Part shown: positions 1-5,971 of the stretch, piece after piece
Numbering within the stretch: position 1 is the stretch's first letter
Layout: each line of letters starts with the position of its first letter
Origin: CAYNST01 sp964641175
GTDB lineage: Bacteria; Pseudomonadota; Gammaproteobacteria; Pseudomonadales; Cellvibrionaceae
Length of the DNA stretch: 9,555 bases
Reading direction: 5' to 3'
NCBI GenBank assembly: GCA_964641175.1
Contig: CAZXLJ010000122.1
Span: 1 to 9,555, forward strand
Made by a program: the position numbers and the translations under genes
The notes under the pieces: model-generated
Told to the model about the DNA's origin: nothing
The model's input: the letters and a program-made list of their open reading frames with translations, nothing else
Databases searched by the model: none

Positions 1-207
1 GAAGGCATGCTGACTGCCTGTCGAGAAGCGGCAACGCAGAGCTCGCGAAGCGCTGTAAGCCCCGTAGGGCGCGGCCAAGACGTCCATCCGCCGCGTTGCT
101 CTTCTTGCGAAGGGCTAAGGCCATTCGCTACGAATAGCGCCTTGCGGGCTGAACGTCCTGGCTCGCGCAGACGCTGTCCGGACTTAATCAGAGGTTCCCT
201 AATTTGA
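1..207. repeat. Self-complementary, internally repetitive intergenic block (putative dispersed repeat)
   Basis: No gene is supported here; the small plus-strand reading frame at 7-207 is rich in Arg, Ser and Pro and resembles no known family. The DNA is highly structured. An inverted repeat joins 21-37 to 93-110: TCG/CGA, AGAAG/CTTCT and GCAACGC/GCGTTGC, with small bulges. A second hairpin has stem CGCTA (126-130) and TAGCG (135-139), flanked by AAGG/CCTT (117-120/140-143). Partial direct repeats are also present: GCTCGCGAAGCGCTGT at 41-56 against GCTCGCGCAGACGCTGT at 161-177, ACGTCC at 80 and 153, and CTTGCG at 104 and 141. This mix of inverted and direct repeats is typical of dispersed intergenic elements, but a single copy is visible here, so the dispersed nature is inferred. 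The left end may lie outside the window. Confidence 0.45.
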
Positions 208-439
208 ATGGACCCGCTGGAGGTCATTTTTTCGGCGGGTAAGGCCGAGTGCAGTTTAGTATTTCAAATAACCGAGCTCGAACGCCGCCGGGCGGAAAAA
301 TGGGTCCGGCCCTCCTAAGGCTTTTGCTAAAAGTTGTTACTAACAGCGGTGACCAAAAGGCTGCCATCCAACAGCTATTATCGAAAGCCATTAACGCATG
401 AGCGTCCTTGCCTGAATTCCCGTCGGCTTTTTAGGCTCC
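208..439. other. Gene-free spacer with nested inverted repeats
   Basis: I find no coding region, promoter or RNA gene that I can support here. Several complementary pairs are visible. ATTTGAA (202-208) pairs with TTCAAAT (263-269). They enclose a hairpin of ACCCGCTG (212-219) and CGGCGGGT (233-240). GGACCC (210-215) can alternatively pair with GGGTCC (302-307). TGTTA-C-TAACA at 335-345 is a short palindrome that could be a protein-binding site. The pairings compete with each other, so they could reflect a structured RNA or chance. Direction of transcription cannot be told. Confidence 0.35.
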
Positions 440-467
440 AAAAAAAGCCCCGTCAGCGCGGGGCTTT
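440..467 (-). terminator. Intrinsic terminator of the polysaccharide-export operon
   Basis: The 9-bp stem is AAAGCCCCG (444-452) paired with CGGGGCTTT (459-467), with the six-base loop TCAGCG. The run of seven A at 440-446 becomes a U-tract at the 3' side of the hairpin in a minus-strand transcript, the classic Rho-independent layout. It lies 64 bases beyond the stop codon of the co-polymerase gene and should end the export operon. An outer pair AGGCTC (433-438)/GAGCCT (474-479) could extend the structure. Confidence 0.85.
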
Positions 468-531
468 GGTTATGAGCCTTGAAGAGGAGCTAGCCGTGAA
501 CGTCACCCGTTCAATGGCGCCCCTGTTCCGA

Positions 532-2049
532 TCAGACGAGATTCGGACGTATGGTCACGAATACGTAAAGGTAAAGCGCGAGCAACATGAGGGCGAGCAT
601 CACCATCAAAAGCATGTCCTTGCGCAACAATCGTGAAGCCAGGGGACTTCCGCGATGAGGCACTGCGCCAAGCACTTGTATACCTTCCGGCAGTTTACTC
701 GCAAGGATTGTATGGGATCTTATGCGAGGATCCAGGATCACATAAGCCAGTGCCAATCCAACCGGCGCGAGGAATGCGACAAAAGGTGCGGCTACAAACA
801 CGTAGAGAGACGGAATGCCGGCAGCGGTGACCGGATAAATAGGTGGCTCCACCAGTTTGTACGTTTCGCCCTGCCCCTCATCTGTCAACGCTTGGGTCAG
901 TTTCGCTTTTTCGCGCATGGTCATGAATTCGTCGTAACTCTTTTTATAAAGCTCATAATCCCGGGTCAATTCAGTCAGTTCCGCCTGGTTGCCCGCCACC
1001 TCGTTGGCCAGCTTGTACTCCTCTTCCAGCAACCCTTCCAAAGCGCGCTGACGCCTGATCTGCGTTTTCAGATTGACTTCCGCCGCAGAGAGCTGCTTAC
1101 GCAACTCTTCATGCAAGGGCATCTCTGAGGAATTGGCAATACTCCAGCCGTGGCGGGACCGAATGTCGGCGATACTTTTATCTATGGCTGCGATCTGTTC
1201 ATTCAGGGTCAGGATATCGGGGTAATTATCCTGGTAGATCATTTTTAGCCGGTCCCGCTCAGCGATAAGGGTGGTACGGCGATCATCCATCGACTGTACC
1301 TGCATGCGAGCACCCAGGTTTTCACTCTCCATTTCCAACTGGGAACGGGTCGTACGGATGGTTTCTTCGGTTTCATTTATGGCTATTTTCAAATTCTGGA
1401 TTTCAGTCGTGAGGTTCTGGATTTTCCCCCTGACCGTCTCTTCACTCGCGTCGACCGTGCGTGCCTTGAACTCCTTCAACCTTTGCTCCGCCTCTTCGAG
1501 AAGGCGCTTGTAGCGATCGGCATAATCACCGAGAAACGCCGTAGCTTCGTACGTTTCCTTTTGCTTTTCTGCATGGCGGTCAGCAATGAAAACATCAACG
1601 AGGACCGACAGCGTGTCGAAAGCCTCGTCCGCCGTCGGCGCGCGGAAACTCACATAAGTGACATTTTTCTTGTCCGGTTCAGATATGGCAAGACGACTGC
1701 GCAAGTTGGCAACGCGGTCCTGCAAATCTTCGGGTGTGAGCTGATCAAATTCCGGATCTATACGCTGCAGCACTTTTTCCATGATCCGTCTGGAATACAT
1801 GATGTCCTGAGGCTTCTGGGTTTTATCAACGTTGGTCAGAGCTGCCTTGCCCCGCATCAAAGGCTCGATTATCTGGGCATTGTCGATCACAATGGCCGCA
1901 CTGGATTCGTAATACTTAGGCCACTTTATTGATACAAACAATACACCGGCGAAAATGACCGTGAATAGCAGTGCCGCCAAAGCCCGATAGCGGATGAGTT
2001 CTGACTTTAACGCAGCCAGAACATCTTTGATGTATTCGATATTATCCAA
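532..2049 (-). CDS. Wzz/GumC-type polysaccharide co-polymerase (chain-length determinant)
   Basis: Inner-membrane protein expected to set chain length and link polymerisation to export of a surface polysaccharide. Of its 505 residues, the first membrane segment is about 22-42. It is followed by a Wzz-like periplasmic region with a P-L-M-R-G motif (63-67), then a long charged coiled-coil region (roughly 165-385) containing Y-P-D (276-278), as in the GNVR part of GumC proteins. Pro-spaced residues (402-406) lead into a second membrane segment (about 412-438). A cytosolic stretch with D-P-R-I-R-S (440-445) follows, as in GumC family members. There is no fused kinase domain. An additional hydrophobic segment at 479-499 lies at the C-terminus. 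The start codon is TTG; no in-frame ATG occurs until residue 65, and a modest GAAGAG lies about 10 bases upstream. The gene is 42 bases after the kinase-like gene and ends before the terminator at 440-467. Family assignment is firm; the substrate is unknown. Confidence 0.88.
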   Translation of the reverse strand: MDNIEYIKDVLAALKSELIRYRALAALLFTVIFAGVLFVSIKWPKYYESSAAIVIDNAQIIEPLMRGKAALTNVDKTQKPQDIMYSRRIMEKVLQRIDPEFDQLTPEDLQDRVANLRSRLAISEPDKKNVTYVSFRAPTADEAFDTLSVLVDVFIADRHAEKQKETYEATAFLGDYADRYKRLLEEAEQRLKEFKARTVDASEETVRGKIQNLTTEIQNLKIAINETEETIRTTRSQLEMESENLGARMQVQSMDDRRTTLIAERDRLKMIYQDNYPDILTLNEQIAAIDKSIADIRSRHGWSIANSSEMPLHEELRKQLSAAEVNLKTQIRRQRALEGLLEEEYKLANEVAGNQAELTELTRDYELYKKSYDEFMTMREKAKLTQALTDEGQGETYKLVEPPIYPVTAAGIPSLYVFVAAPFVAFLAPVGLALAYVILDPRIRSHTILASKLPEGIQVLGAVPHRGSPLASRLLRKDMLLMVMLALMLLALYLYVFVTIRPNLV

Positions 2050-2091
2050 TTTGGTAATTCTCTTCGTTTGATCCAGGTAGGAAAACTGCCG

Positions 2092-2826
2092 TCAGCACTG
2101 GTTGTATACAACTCCGGCCAATCGCTCGCGTCCTATTTTGTCGATAGCGGAATATAGCTGCACTTCGGTTACCTTTCCATAGGGGACCACCAGTACAACA
2201 CAATCACACAGATCCGCAAGAATTCGGATCTCTGCATCGTAATCCGAAGCAGCCGGCGCATCGACTACGATAAAACGGTCGGGATAGCGACTCTTCAACT
2301 CGTAGAAAAACTCTTTCATGCGGTTGGAGTTCAGTTTTTCCGTGCCACCTTCCCGGTTGTAGCCCACCGGAACGACTCGCAGACGCGGTATGCCACTGGC
2401 ATAAACCACTTCCTCTGCCCCCACATTGGGATCATCCAGATAGTCTGTCAATCCGAAATGGGAGGGCACCGGCAACAGCTGCTCGGCATACGGAGAATAA
2501 ATATTGCAATCGACCAGAACCGACGTCTTGGACTTGTCGAGTGCGATCGTGGCTGCAAGGTTGACCGCCACGTGGGACCCGCCGCCGGGGGCGGCGGAGG
2601 TGACCAGACAAATGAAATTCTCACCCTTGGCGTGCTTGATCAGGCGCGTCCGCAAATCCCGAAATACTTTTAAATGCGCCGACCCCTCATCGTGTGAATT
2701 CACAATTTTGAGGGACTCCATCTCTGCCCGCGTAAACGAGCGAACCTCGGACATGCGGCCGATGTTCGGCGCGGGGAAATTCTTTTTGCTTAGCGGCGCA
2801 ATGTTCGTCATTTGCTTCTTTTCCAA
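2092..2826 (-). CDS. CpsD/CapB-like P-loop protein (bacterial tyrosine-kinase family) with degenerate Walker A
   Basis: This cytosolic protein of 244 residues resembles the kinase partner of Wzz-type co-polymerases. An N-terminal linker (1-50) leads into the L-R-T-R-L region (58-62) usual before the P-loop. The Walker A site reads TSAAPGGGSH (76-85), followed by V-A-V-N-L-A. Family members normally have G-K-S/T here; this protein has no lysine in the loop. Walker A' is VLVDC (103-107), with Asp106 kept but Cys107 where Ala or Thr-Asp is usual. Walker B is IVVDAP (186-191), with Asp189. The chain ends at Y-N-Q-C with no tyrosine-rich tail, so the usual autophosphorylation cluster is absent. 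The start is TTG, supported by an AGGAG six bases upstream; Met6 has no site at suitable spacing. It sits between the export lipoprotein and the co-polymerase and is probably translated from the same mRNA. Whether it has any ATPase or kinase activity is doubtful; a regulatory or scaffolding role is inference. Confidence 0.8.
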   Translation of the reverse strand: MEKKQMTNIAPLSKKNFPAPNIGRMSEVRSFTRAEMESLKIVNSHDEGSAHLKVFRDLRTRLIKHAKGENFICLVTSAAPGGGSHVAVNLAATIALDKSKTSVLVDCNIYSPYAEQLLPVPSHFGLTDYLDDPNVGAEEVVYASGIPRLRVVPVGYNREGGTEKLNSNRMKEFFYELKSRYPDRFIVVDAPAASDYDAEIRILADLCDCVVLVVPYGKVTEVQLYSAIDKIGRERLAGVVYNQC

Positions 2827-2832
2827 AATACG

Positions 2833-2837
2833 CTCCT
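2833..2837 (-). promoter_or_regulatory. Ribosome binding site that fixes a TTG start
   Basis: AGGAG on the minus strand lies six bases before the TTG at 2824-2826. The next in-frame ATG (codon 6) would be 21 bases away, so this site favours TTG as the real start of the kinase-like gene. Confidence 0.65.
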
Positions 2838-2897
2838 GAGAGACTTTTTTACATCGCTCTGAGCGACCATTCCTTGACTGAATTTCCCCTCAAAACG

Positions 2898-3512
2898 TCA
2901 GAAAACCCGCTCTGGAATGGTCACGATGTCAGATGGTGCCAGAAGATAATTGGTGGTCAGCCGGCCTTTCTGCAAAATGTCGTCCAAGTGGATCGGGTAA
3001 ACTTCCATTTTGTCCCCGTACTTCCTGAACAGTTTTGCCTTGTTACCTACTCCGAACTCCGTCAGCCCGCCAGCCTGCAGTACCAGGTCCAGCACGGTCA
3101 TTCCTTGCCGATGTTCCAGGCTCAATGGAGCTTCTACGGCTCCAGTAATCCGCACACGGCGCAGGAACTCGCCGCTCGCAGGGTTCAAAACAATCACCGT
3201 CACCTGCGGATTGCGCACGTAGCGGCTGAAACCCTTCGCCAATGTCGCTGCAAGCTCCTCAGAACTTAGACCAGCGGCAGTGACATCACCAATTAATGGA
3301 GCAGAAATTTTACCGTCGGGTCGGACCGGGACTTCCAGAGAAAGCTCTGGTGACTTCCACACCTGTACGGAAATTTGATCGCCAACGCCCAGCTCGTACT
3401 GTCCTTCCACCACCGCCGGTGTTGACGGCATCTTCAAATTCTTGGTAGAACCCAATGAAGAGCAACCCGTTAGCGCCACTACCGCTAAGCAAAACATAAA
3501 CCAACTTCTCAT
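2898..3512 (-). CDS. Short Wza-like polysaccharide export lipoprotein (OPX family)
   Basis: Predicted outer-membrane lipoprotein of 204 residues taking part in exopolysaccharide export. A hydrophobic signal peptide ends in the lipobox L-T-G-C with lipidated Cys17. A Poly_export domain spans about 37-110 (Y-E-L-G-V-G-D-Q-I near its start, R-P-D-G-K-I at 64-69, N-P-Q-V at 101-104). One SLBB-type domain covers about 119-165 (V-R-I-T-G-A-V near its start). The end, L-A-P-S-D-I-V-T-I-P-E-R, is typical of short export proteins of exosortase-linked loci. It is about half the length of E. coli Wza (379 residues) and lacks both the extra SLBB repeats and the C-terminal amphipathic helix that forms the Wza pore, so it probably needs a separate barrel partner. 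The ATG is preceded by AAGGGGAG at close spacing. It is the first gene of the operon; the 170-base gap to rpe holds no promoter I can defend. Family is firm; exact system is not. Confidence 0.87.
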   Translation of the reverse strand: MRSWFMFCLAVVALTGCSSLGSTKNLKMPSTPAVVEGQYELGVGDQISVQVWKSPELSLEVPVRPDGKISAPLIGDVTAAGLSSEELAATLAKGFSRYVRNPQVTVIVLNPASGEFLRRVRITGAVEAPLSLEHRQGMTVLDLVLQAGGLTEFGVGNKAKLFRKYGDKMEVYPIHLDDILQKGRLTTNYLLAPSDIVTIPERVF

Positions 3513-3682
3513 ACACTCCCCTTTAGTATGTTTTTAACTGCTGTAACCCAAACTGACTCCATCGGAGCCTGAACTTTTTAATAGCGGCAAAGCTGTCAGG
3601 CGCTGTGCGCATCTGACGCGAAACTCCGACCGCTCCCACGATGATACGGACCTCTACCTTAACGGCTGCCTTACAGGTCAAT

Positions 3683-4366
3683 CTAGCTTCGGCCACCCCC
3701 TGCCGCGTCGCGCAGTTTAGCAATAATTTGCCCGTAGTCCCCGTTTCCAAAAATTGCAGAGCCGACGACAAATGAGTCCGCTCCGGCGGCTGCCACGGCA
3801 CCGATATTTTCGAGTTTTATTCCCCCGTCGACCTGGATGCGGGTTGTTAGTTGCCGCTCGGTGATGATTTCGCGCAAGTCTTTGATTTTCTGAAGCACAT
3901 AGGGAATGAAGGGTTGCCCGCCAAAGCCAGGGTTAACGGACATCAACAGTACCATATCCAGTTTGTGCAAAACATGCTCAATCAGGTGGATCGGGCTAGC
4001 CGGGTTCAGCACCAGCCCGACCTGACAGCCCAGGCCCTTTACTCTTTCGACAGAGCGGTCGAGATGCCGAGTTGCTTCCGGATGAAAAGCGATTACATCG
4101 GCGCCCGCTTCAGCAAACTGTTCGATCAGGGGATCTACCGGTTCGACCATCAAGTGAACGTCCAGCGGAACCGACACGCCGTAGTTTTTCAGCGCCTTGC
4201 AAACAAGGGGACCGATTGTCAGGTTGGGCACGTAGTGGTTGTCCATCACATCAAAATGGATCAAATCCGCACCCGCTTGCACCACTGCATCAACTTCTTC
4301 GCCCAGACGTGCAAAATCTGCCGACAGTATGGACGGGAGGATCAATAGGTCTCGTTGAACTTGCAT
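3683..4366 (-). CDS. rpe: Ribulose-phosphate 3-epimerase
   Basis: Cytosolic enzyme of the pentose phosphate pathway and Calvin cycle that interconverts D-ribulose 5-phosphate and D-xylulose 5-phosphate. The 227 residues match the usual family length and form a single TIM barrel. Visible active-site features: Ser12 in P-S-I-L-S-A-D, metal ligands His37 and Asp39 in I-H-F-D-V-M-D, His71 in D-V-H-L-M-V, the flexible-loop signature MSVNPGFGGQ (142-151), Asp180 in Q-V-D-G-G, and the phosphate-binding Gly181/182 and Gly202-Ser203. All catalytic residues are intact. The ATG is preceded by GAGGAA seven bases upstream. It is divergent from the DUF3530-like gene, with 56 bases between starts, and lies 170 bases upstream of the export operon on the same strand. 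Read-through into that operon is possible since only a weak inverted repeat follows the stop. gph and trpE, common partners elsewhere, are not here. Confidence 0.97.
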   Translation of the reverse strand: MQVQRDLLILPSILSADFARLGEEVDAVVQAGADLIHFDVMDNHYVPNLTIGPLVCKALKNYGVSVPLDVHLMVEPVDPLIEQFAEAGADVIAFHPEATRHLDRSVERVKGLGCQVGLVLNPASPIHLIEHVLHKLDMVLLMSVNPGFGGQPFIPYVLQKIKDLREIITERQLTTRIQVDGGIKLENIGAVAAAGADSFVVGSAIFGNGDYGQIIAKLRDAAGGGRS

Positions 4367-4422
4367 CCTCGGGTTCCTCGAGCCAAGCTCATAGTGACTG
4401 GGTGGACATTGTACTGAAATAG

Positions 4423-5382
4423 ATGATCAGGCTAAACCAGAATATGGTCCGCTTCGCGCAGGCTTCAAGGCTTCCGCTCCTCCTTTGTCTGTTTGCCTGC
4501 GCCAGCACACGAGCACAACCTGCCGATACCGGAGCGGATGACCCGGCGGCCTCGCCCCCTTCAACAAGCGCGGCATCAGACCGGATTGTTTTCAACTTCC
4601 AGACATTGGTGCAGAAACGGCAACAGCTGTTGGCAGATTCACTGGGTGCGTATGCTATCTGGCTTGACGATTCCCATCACATGCTGGCTTTCTGGTATCC
4701 CCAGCTGACTGCTGCACCGCGCGGCACCATGCTGATCGCCCATGATACGAGGCAGCATTCAGCCTGGCCGGACCTGCTCGACAATCTTGTCCATCATTTG
4801 CCCAAACATGGCTGGAATCTCCTGACCGTCCCCGTACCGGAGCAGTTCCACATCACGCCTCCCCGACAGGCCATTTCGGCAGCTGATCCAACCAGCGGTG
4901 AACCCGACGCACTGCCAGCACCAGGTCCCGCCAGCTCAAATCCCCATCCTGCCGCGACTGCAGACGAACTGCTAAATGCAGCGATCCGCCACCTTGCCGG
5001 TCGCGAGGTCACCCACTTCGTGCTGGGGGGTGTAGGTCGGGGCGCAGCCGATGTATGGAAATTTTCCCAATCTGCACAATTCCCCTTTCCGCTCGCAGCA
5101 ATTGTGCTAATCAACAGCCCGGATAGCCGTCTCGTTGATGCAGTGGTACCCGCAAATATTCCGCCGGTGAAAGAAATCCCGACACTCGACATTTACATCG
5201 ATGATTTTCAAAAGGCTAACGCAGACGCCGAAGAACGTCGCCGCAGTATGGTTCAGGTCGGGAATGCTACATTCCAGCAGCGACGTTTAGCGGCCGCAGC
5301 GTTTACCGGAGATCCAAAGAACGAAAGCCGCATAACGCGGTTCGTCCGCAGCTTCGTCACCAAGGTCGTCGAACCGCCCTGA
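4423..5382 (+). CDS. Exported DUF3530-like (alpha/beta-hydrolase-fold) protein
   Basis: Predicted exported protein of 319 residues, function unknown. The N-terminus has a hydrophobic stretch (17-28), then either a type I cleavage site near T-R-A/Q (31/32) or an imperfect lipobox L-F-A-C at Cys26. The pattern matches what I know of DUF3530 proteins: a strand G-T-M-L-I-A-H-D (101-108), a helix and H-G-W-N-L-L-T-V (129-136), a nucleophile-elbow-like L-G-G-V-G-R-G (201-207), the strand A-I-V-L-I-N-S (226-232), and an Arg- and Gln-rich region (Q-Q-R-R-L) before the C-terminal helix. At the elbow the serine position is glycine (G-V-G-R-G), so a classical hydrolase activity is unlikely. An Ala/Pro-rich low-complexity insert spans about 150-180. 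The start could also be Met8 (4444); neither start has a strong ribosome site. It is divergent from rpe. The family call is from recall of patterns, not a search. Confidence 0.72.
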   Translation: MIRLNQNMVRFAQASRLPLLLCLFACASTRAQPADTGADDPAASPPSTSAASDRIVFNFQTLVQKRQQLLADSLGAYAIWLDDSHHMLAFWYPQLTAAPRGTMLIAHDTRQHSAWPDLLDNLVHHLPKHGWNLLTVPVPEQFHITPPRQAISAADPTSGEPDALPAPGPASSNPHPAATADELLNAAIRHLAGREVTHFVLGGVGRGAADVWKFSQSAQFPFPLAAIVLINSPDSRLVDAVVPANIPPVKEIPTLDIYIDDFQKANADAEERRRSMVQVGNATFQQRRLAAAAFTGDPKNESRITRFVRSFVTKVVEPP

Positions 5383-5390
5383 TTCTGCCG

Positions 5391-5765
5391 CTATTCGTAG
5401 TTCACAGCCTCGGAGTCAGAATTGACGTAGTCTTCGACAGTCCCTTCGTAGTAATCCTGTTCGGCCTGAGCCGGTTGGCTTTCGGAATAGCTTTCTGCGG
5501 AAACCTGGCCCTCGGAAACCTGAGATTCATAGGCGGGTGCTTCTGAAGCTTGACTATCGGAGGCCTGCGACTGCGCTTCTGTCTCCTCGACGGCTTCATA
5601 TCCGCTATAGGAATCCAGACATTCACTGACGTACTCCGCCCGCTCCGCCGGATCGTAACTGCCTGAAGGATACATATCGTTACAATAAGTCGCCGCATTA
5701 TTGGCGAGTGCATAGCTGGAATACATTCCAGCCAGGCATCCAAACATCAAAAACACACGCCGCAT
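5391..5765 (-). CDS. Small secreted acidic protein of unknown function
   Basis: I do not recognise this 124-residue protein. A signal peptide (hydrophobic 4-20) should be cut after A-L-A (19-21), giving a mature protein of about 103 residues. The mature N-terminus is a compact, Tyr-rich segment with two cysteines (Cys28 and Cys49) in the pattern Y-C-N-D-M-Y-P-x-G-S-Y ... Y-V-S-E-C-L, probably a disulfide in the periplasm. From about residue 57 onward the chain is low complexity, rich in Glu, Ser, Gln and Ala, strongly acidic and likely disordered. It has short repeats of the type Q-A-S-D-S-Q-A-S-E and S-Q-V-S-E-G-Q-V-S. An AGG lies eight bases before the ATG. It converges on the DUF3530-like gene with eight bases between stops and has its own 206-base upstream region. 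The signal peptide and start make it a likely real gene; a cell-surface or matrix role is a guess. Confidence 0.7.
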   Translation of the reverse strand: MRRVFLMFGCLAGMYSSYALANNAATYCNDMYPSGSYDPAERAEYVSECLDSYSGYEAVEETEAQSQASDSQASEAPAYESQVSEGQVSAESYSESQPAQAEQDYYEGTVEDYVNSDSEAVNYE

Positions 5766-5785
5766 AAATAGTACCTGATTAGTGC

Positions 5786-5799
5786 CACTCGTTAGAGTG
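5786..5799 (-). other. Short hairpin or operator-like inverted repeat upstream of the acidic-protein gene
   Basis: CACTC (5786-5790) and GAGTG (5795-5799) form a 5-bp inverted repeat around the four-base loop GTTA. It lies about 10 bases upstream of the AGG ribosome site of the gene at 5391-5765, so it could be a leader hairpin or a binding site. Short enough to be chance. The rest of the spacer 5800-5971 shows no promoter or terminator I can support. Confidence 0.25.
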
Positions 5800-5971
5800 T
5801 AGCTGTAACCCTGTGCAAATGGCGTACAGTTCGTCGCTCCGACCTGCCCTTCATGAGATTAACGCACAACCCCGGCGCCAAATTATCGGCACGTCTGTGT
5901 TCCCCACGGCTCAACCCCGTGCTCAGCAGCCGACGCCAGTTATGGAGGAGCGGGCGGCAGCCATTGCGGCG

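Noticed and set aside
7..207. Plus-strand reading frame of 66 codons as a gene
   Set aside because: Its composition simply reflects the repeat structure of the DNA, there is no ribosome site, and no family pattern is visible.
3520..3560. Promoter TTGGGT-17-TACTAA before the export operon
   Set aside because: Each hexamer matches consensus at only three positions, and the start of transcription would fall on or inside the ribosome site.
3649..3679. Terminator after rpe (GACCT/AGGTC inverted repeat)
   Set aside because: The stem is only five perfect pairs with a 21-base loop and there is no following T-run.
3523..3801. Minus-strand frame of 92 codons covering the rpe-export gap
   Set aside because: It begins inside rpe in another frame, has no credible ribosome site and no recognisable domain.
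5905..5921. Terminator after rlmB (CACGG/CCGTG hairpin)
   Set aside because: The stem is five pairs and no U-tract follows on either strand.
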